A stretch of DNA of 9,544 nt, taken from contig DCHH01000086.1 of the NCBI GenBank assembly GCA_002315625.1, forward strand, positions 1 to 9,544, in the 5' to 3' direction. The stretch is from Bacteroidales bacterium UBA1757 (GTDB taxonomy: Bacteria; Bacteroidota; Bacteroidia; Bacteroidales; UBA1402). How positions within the stretch are numbered: position 1 is the stretch's first letter; each line of letters begins with the position of its first letter. The position numbers and the translations under genes are program-made. Positions 6,377 through 9,544 of this stretch are shown one piece after another. Under the pieces are notes generated by a model, which ran no database searches, was not told where the DNA came from, and saw only the letters and a program-made list of their open reading frames with translations.

Positions 6377-7549
6377 TTACTTTGCGAGTTTATAGACTTC
6401 GGTGGCGGCAAGGAGGTAGCAGCCGTAGGCGAAGTCTTCGAAATCGGGAACGGTGTCGTAGGCTACGGGCTGGCTGTCTTTGGGTTCCTTGCCAGTACCC
6501 TGGATATAGCCCAGGAAACCGTTCTCGGGATGGATTGCCTCTTCAATCGCTTTCCAGCCCTTGATGATGGCGGGCATATAATCCTCAGCCTTCAGCAGAC
6601 CGTTGCGCACACCCCAAGCCAGGCCGCTGACGAACAGCGAAGTGCCGGTCACTTCCTTTCCGCCGAAATCCTCCGGGTCGTCAAGGCTCACATTCCAGTA
6701 GCCGTCCTCACGCTGACGAAGGACAATAGCCTTTGCCATTGCCTTGAAGTCCTTTACGTACTGATTCCGATAAGTCTCAGTTGAAGGGGTACGGTCCATA
6801 TAGCGGCAAAGGGCTGCAAACACCCAGCCGTTTCCGCGTGCCCAGTAGCACTGCTTTCCGTTCGGGGTGGTAGCCGGCGGGCAGAAAGTGGCATCCCTCC
6901 ACCACAGGCCGTCCTTTGCATTCCAAAGGCCTCCGCCGATTTCGTTGCGGGTAGCCATATACATGTCGTGGGCCTTCTCCCAATAGCGGGAATCGTTCTT
7001 CAGCGTCCCCATCTGGCCAAGAATCGGCATACCCATCTGAATAGCGTCAATCCATGTCCAGTCGCCATTCTGCGGGGTATTGACAAGCATATCCATGCAA
7101 ATCGAAATATCCTTCTTCATGGCTGCCTCACCGTATATATTGTACAGCTCCAGATATGTCTGTCCGGCGCACTGGTTGTCGGCATTGCGGGTGGTGGTAC
7201 CACGATGAAGGCCGAACTGATGGCTCTCTGCCCAGTCAAGAGCATATTTCAGATAATCCTCACGCGGATAGATGGCGTGCAGGGCCATAAGTCCTTCGTA
7301 ATAGACACCGCGGGTCCAGATATGTGACGGACGCTGACGGCCGCGCACATAGCTGTCAGCAGCAACATCAGGATACTGGCTCATAAAATAGCCGTTGACA
7401 AGTTCGGCTGCCTCCAGCACATGCTGCTGCGTGGGGAGAGTCTCAAGTGAAGTGGTTGCCTGAAAGGGCATACGGCGCGGGCCGCCCTGGGCCTGACATA
7501 ACATGGCCACGGTCAGACCGGCCAGCAATACGACGAATCTTATTTTCAT
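6377..7549 (-). CDS. Secreted GH105-family unsaturated rhamnogalacturonyl/glucuronyl hydrolase
   Basis: This is a glycoside hydrolase of family GH105 (related to GH88), which hydrates and removes the 4,5-unsaturated uronic acid left at the non-reducing end of oligosaccharides by polysaccharide lyases (YteR type). The 390 aa product starts with a signal peptide (MKIRF, a hydrophobic stretch, then CQA|QG with cleavage likely after residue 20), so it is periplasmic or exported. Family motifs are ADNQCAGQTYLELY (D124), WTWIDAIQMGMP (D168, probable catalytic acid, aligned by eye with YteR Asp143), CYWARGNGW (234-242) and GTSLFVSGLAWGVRNG (302-317). The length is near that of YteR (about 370) plus the signal peptide. 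No SusC/SusD pair, lyase or regulator is nearby, so the substrate cannot be inferred from a polysaccharide locus. It begins 11 nt after the transferase gene and is probably cotranscribed with it. Confidence 0.9.
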   Translation of the reverse strand: MKIRFVVLLAGLTVAMLCQAQGGPRRMPFQATTSLETLPTQQHVLEAAELVNGYFMSQYPDVAADSYVRGRQRPSHIWTRGVYYEGLMALHAIYPREDYLKYALDWAESHQFGLHRGTTTRNADNQCAGQTYLELYNIYGEAAMKKDISICMDMLVNTPQNGDWTWIDAIQMGMPILGQMGTLKNDSRYWEKAHDMYMATRNEIGGGLWNAKDGLWWRDATFCPPATTPNGKQCYWARGNGWVFAALCRYMDRTPSTETYRNQYVKDFKAMAKAIVLRQREDGYWNVSLDDPEDFGGKEVTGTSLFVSGLAWGVRNGLLKAEDYMPAIIKGWKAIEEAIHPENGFLGYIQGTGKEPKDSQPVAYDTVPDFEDFAYGCYLLAATEVYKLAK

Positions 7550-7560
7550 AAAGCTTGGTT

Positions 7561-9114
7561 TTAGGGTTCAAACAAATCCATTTCAGGGTCGAAAACAGGA
7601 CTCTCCACGCTGAGAAAATCCATCACCGTGTGGAAGACATGATGCTGCGTGGCTTCCTTTACAGGCTTGAGGGTACGCCAGTCGTCAGAAGTCCAGAGGA
7701 GGAACGGAATCTCAATCTGCTCCTTGGGGGCAATGCTCATCGGCACTCCGTGCATGAACAAATCATTCTCGCCAAGGGACTCTCCATGGTCTGAGAGATA
7801 TAGCATAGCCGTATGGCGTCCCTCAATTTCCTTGAGCTGCTCTATGACACGGTTCAAAAGATAGTCGGTATAGACAATCGTATTGTCGTATGCATTGATG
7901 AGCTGGTCATTGGAACGGCTGACCGACTCCACCTTGTCGCTGACGGGTGTGAAAACCTCAAAACGCTTGGGATACTTCTCCGTATATTTCGGGCCGTGGC
8001 TCGTGCTGGTATGGAGCACCACCAGGACCTTGCTGCTGTCAGACGACTCAATCAGTTCCCTCAGGCCGCAGACCAGAGCCTCGTCGTACTGCGCGTCACC
8101 GCACGTGCAGTTCGCGCGCACATATTCCTTTTCCTGAAAATGGGCAATATGAACCGGAGGCTGTCCCCAGTTGGTCGTACGCCAATAGACATCCACCCCA
8201 TTGCGATACAGGTAGTTGGGAAGAATTTCGTAGAGATCATTCTCCTCTTTGTACTCCAAGATGCTCTTAGTGCACGCCATGGTATATGTATTGCACGAAT
8301 TTGCCAAATAAGTATGAAGCCTTTCCTGGGCAGAAAGCAGCGGATTAGTGCAGCGCTCGTAGCCGTAGAGCGAGAAATGATCCCGACGGGCCGACTCGCC
8401 AATAACCAGGACCATGACAGAAGGCTCATCGTTGGTAATCTTGGCATCGGGCAGAAGAATCTCCTGTTGCGATTCGCGGGCCTTTGCATTCTCCATACGG
8501 CATGTGTTCACCACATACGACCAAGGCAGGACAAGTCCGCCAAGCTCGGTATCATGCTCTCCCACCCAGAGGAAATTCTTTGTATTGCAACCGATTGAGA
8601 CAAGAATGACTCCAAGGGATATGCCCATAGTGCATCCGAACCTCTTCCACGAGCCGTAGTTGACCCGCTGGGCCATGACGTAAGCCGCCGGCAGAACACC
8701 CAAGAACAATATCGAGACAACCATCCACACGTTAAAAAATGCCGATGCCTCGGAATACTGCGTATTGAAGAGATTGGCCATCATCGTGTCGTCGATGATG
8801 ATTTTGTAAGTCAGAATAAAATATACGGCAGCCCCGTTCAACGCGAAAAAGACTCCGATCAGAAACTGCCCTACCCTACGCAACAGGAAAATCAGAAGAT
8901 AGAAAGCGAAGAAATTTACTACCACGACAAGGATGAACAGGCAGGCAGCCAGCATGATGCGTGCCATTCCGCCCATATTGATATTCTCATATACAAACTT
9001 GAAGAACGGGAAATGGTACAGCAGCAGGTTGAGCAGGCTGAGCAGTGCGGAAAATTGCAAAAGCTCCATTTCTTTTTCAACAAAAGAGAGGAAGCTGAGT
9101 CTATTTTTAGTCAT
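7561..9114 (-). CDS. EptA/MCR-like inner-membrane phosphoethanolamine transferase
   Basis: The 517 aa product has the layout of the EptA/EptC/MCR family: about five transmembrane helices (roughly 20-36, 52-78, 83-103, 128-148, 160-176) and a periplasmic sulfatase-fold catalytic domain. These enzymes move phosphoethanolamine from phosphatidylethanolamine to lipid A, core sugars or other surface glycans. The zinc and catalytic residues are in place: E240 (VIGESARRDH), nucleophile T278 (CNTYT), H373 (SHGP), D442-H443 (SDHGES) and H455, 13 residues after D442 as in MCR-1. Several periplasmic cysteines (274, 281, 336, 338, 349) suggest disulfides, though their spacing differs from MCR-1. Which acceptor is used cannot be told from sequence, so I give no gene symbol. 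It is first in a two-gene unit with the GH105 gene. Confidence 0.9.
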   Translation of the reverse strand: MTKNRLSFLSFVEKEMELLQFSALLSLLNLLLYHFPFFKFVYENINMGGMARIMLAACLFILVVVVNFFAFYLLIFLLRRVGQFLIGVFFALNGAAVYFILTYKIIIDDTMMANLFNTQYSEASAFFNVWMVVSILFLGVLPAAYVMAQRVNYGSWKRFGCTMGISLGVILVSIGCNTKNFLWVGEHDTELGGLVLPWSYVVNTCRMENAKARESQQEILLPDAKITNDEPSVMVLVIGESARRDHFSLYGYERCTNPLLSAQERLHTYLANSCNTYTMACTKSILEYKEENDLYEILPNYLYRNGVDVYWRTTNWGQPPVHIAHFQEKEYVRANCTCGDAQYDEALVCGLRELIESSDSSKVLVVLHTSTSHGPKYTEKYPKRFEVFTPVSDKVESVSRSNDQLINAYDNTIVYTDYLLNRVIEQLKEIEGRHTAMLYLSDHGESLGENDLFMHGVPMSIAPKEQIEIPFLLWTSDDWRTLKPVKEATQHHVFHTVMDFLSVESPVFDPEMDLFEP

Positions 9115-9163
9115 TTTCTATCAGATATACCGTCCGGATTTGTTCTTTCCGGGATTCGGGGCG

Positions 9164-9195
9164 CGAAGATAGTGCAAAACTTCTGAACTGGCAAG
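9164..9195 (-). promoter_or_regulatory. Candidate promoter for the phosphoethanolamine transferase-GH105 unit
   Basis: On the minus strand, TATCTTCG (9164-9171) matches TAnnTTTG with one mismatch. CTTG (9192-9195), 20 bp upstream, matches three of four bases of TTTG. The start would fall near 9158, about 45 nt before the ATG. The -33 box lies inside the terminator hairpin of mntP. Confidence 0.5.
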
Positions 9196-9204
9196 CCGTT
9201 CAGA
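9176..9204 (-). terminator. Intrinsic terminator of mntP, including its stop codon
   Basis: On the minus strand, TCTGAAC (9198-9204) pairs with GTTCAGA (9182-9188). The stem can be extended by GG/CC past a single bulged base around a CTTG loop, and a short T-run (GTTTTG, T's at 9176-9179) follows. The mntP TGA stop lies inside the left arm. The stem is good but the T-run is only four bases. Confidence 0.6.
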
Positions 9205-9544
9205 GTACACCCAAGTGTTCCAGCAGTATTTTCACCCCGATTGCAACGAGGATAATGCCGCCGGCCAGATTGGCCTTGAGGTGCAGACTGCGGCCGAAGA
9301 GAAGCGACAAGGACATTCCAATCCATGAAATGACAAACGACGCAATACCGATGATTGTCACTGAATACCAGAGGTCTATGTCGAGCAGCGAGAAAGAGAG
9401 ACCTACGGCCAGAGCATCGATGGAGGTGGCTACGGCCAAAGTCAGCACCACGCCTATTTTATACGGGTCTATTTTGGATTCATCCTCGTCCTTATTCGGC
9501 TTGAGGTCGTCCCATATCATTTTGCCTCCGATAACGGCAAGAAT
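9200..9544 (-). CDS. mntP: Manganese efflux pump MntP, C-terminal part (cut by window edge)
   Basis: The reading frame stays open to the right edge, so the gene enters from outside. The visible 114 residues start ILAVIGGKMIWDD and correspond to the C-terminal ~60% of MntP (about 190 aa), a small membrane exporter that protects cells from excess Mn2+. Seen are the GGKMI motif ending a helix, a charged cytoplasmic loop (KPNKDEDESKIDP), the second copy of the family's conserved TSIDALAVGLSFS with its membrane-buried Asp, and two further hydrophobic helices ending in VAIGVKILLEHLGVL. MntP genes in other bacteria can be controlled by Mn-sensing regulators or a yybP-ykoY riboswitch; its upstream region is not in the window, so that cannot be judged. 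It ends in a hairpin terminator. Confidence 0.93.
   Translation of the reverse strand: MLAVIGGKMIWDDLKPNKDEDESKIDPYKIGVVLTLAVATSIDALAVGLSFSLLDIDLWYSVTIIGIASFVISWIGMSLSLLFGRSLHLKANLAGGIILVAIGVKILLEHLGVL

Noticed and set aside
7196..7203. Palindrome TGGTACCA within the GH105 gene
   Set aside because: It is a single short palindrome inside coding sequence, with no partner copy or regulatory position; it is expected by chance.
7813..8598. Plus-strand open frame of 261 codons opposite the phosphoethanolamine transferase gene
   Set aside because: It mirrors the coding strand of the transferase, whose catalytic motifs are clear, and its own translation shows no recognisable motif.
7561..9114. Calling the transferase a mobile colistin-resistance (mcr) gene
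   Set aside because: It shares the catalytic residues with the whole EptA/MCR family, but there is no mobile element nearby, its cysteine spacing differs from MCR-1, and it sits among ordinary chromosomal genes.

Overview
The window looks like a stretch of core chromosome from a member of the Bacteroidales (Bacteroides/Prevotella-like). The reasons are protein sequence features (a short, lysine-type SerA of the Bacteroides kind, a DUF1015 gene beside serCA, a secreted GH105 enzyme), the general lack of strong Shine-Dalgarno sites, and several promoters of the Bacteroidetes type (TTTG, about 19-20 bp, TAnnTTTG). Genes are packed densely. The longest non-coding gap is about 180 bp, between serC and rarA, so no stretch over 300 bp lacks a gene. 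I saw no tRNA, rRNA, CRISPR array, insertion sequence or phage gene.

Layout. Positions 1-506 hold the ribosomal pair rplU-rpmA on the minus strand, with its own promoter; rpmA is cut by the left edge. Positions 546-5030 hold a five-gene minus-strand operon, read from right to left as serC, serA, a DUF1015 gene, a YigZ/IMPACT-family gene and smpB. Its gaps are 10, 35, -1 and 24 nt, and its promoter lies near 5000. rarA (5105-6376, plus strand) diverges from serC, with the two promoters back to back. Positions 6377-9195 hold a two-gene minus-strand unit: an EptA/MCR-like membrane phosphoethanolamine transferase followed 11 nt later by a secreted GH105 unsaturated glucuronyl/galacturonyl hydrolase. 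rarA and the GH105 gene converge with their stop codons directly abutting. The right edge holds the 3' part of mntP (manganese efflux) on the minus strand, ending in a hairpin terminator that overlaps the promoter of the transferase gene.

How the genes work together. SerA and SerC carry 3-phosphoglycerate to phosphoserine, but no phosphoserine phosphatase (serB) is present. In its place the operon carries the DUF1015 protein, which has an ADGHHR motif reminiscent of the ParB-like fold of known free-serine kinases. That gene is the best candidate here for under-described biology. smpB (trans-translation) and rplU-rpmA (50S proteins) are translation functions, and rarA is a replication/repair ATPase. 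The transferase and GH105 genes both concern the cell envelope or periplasm. I see no sign of horizontal transfer; most of the window is housekeeping, and the findings are correspondingly modest.
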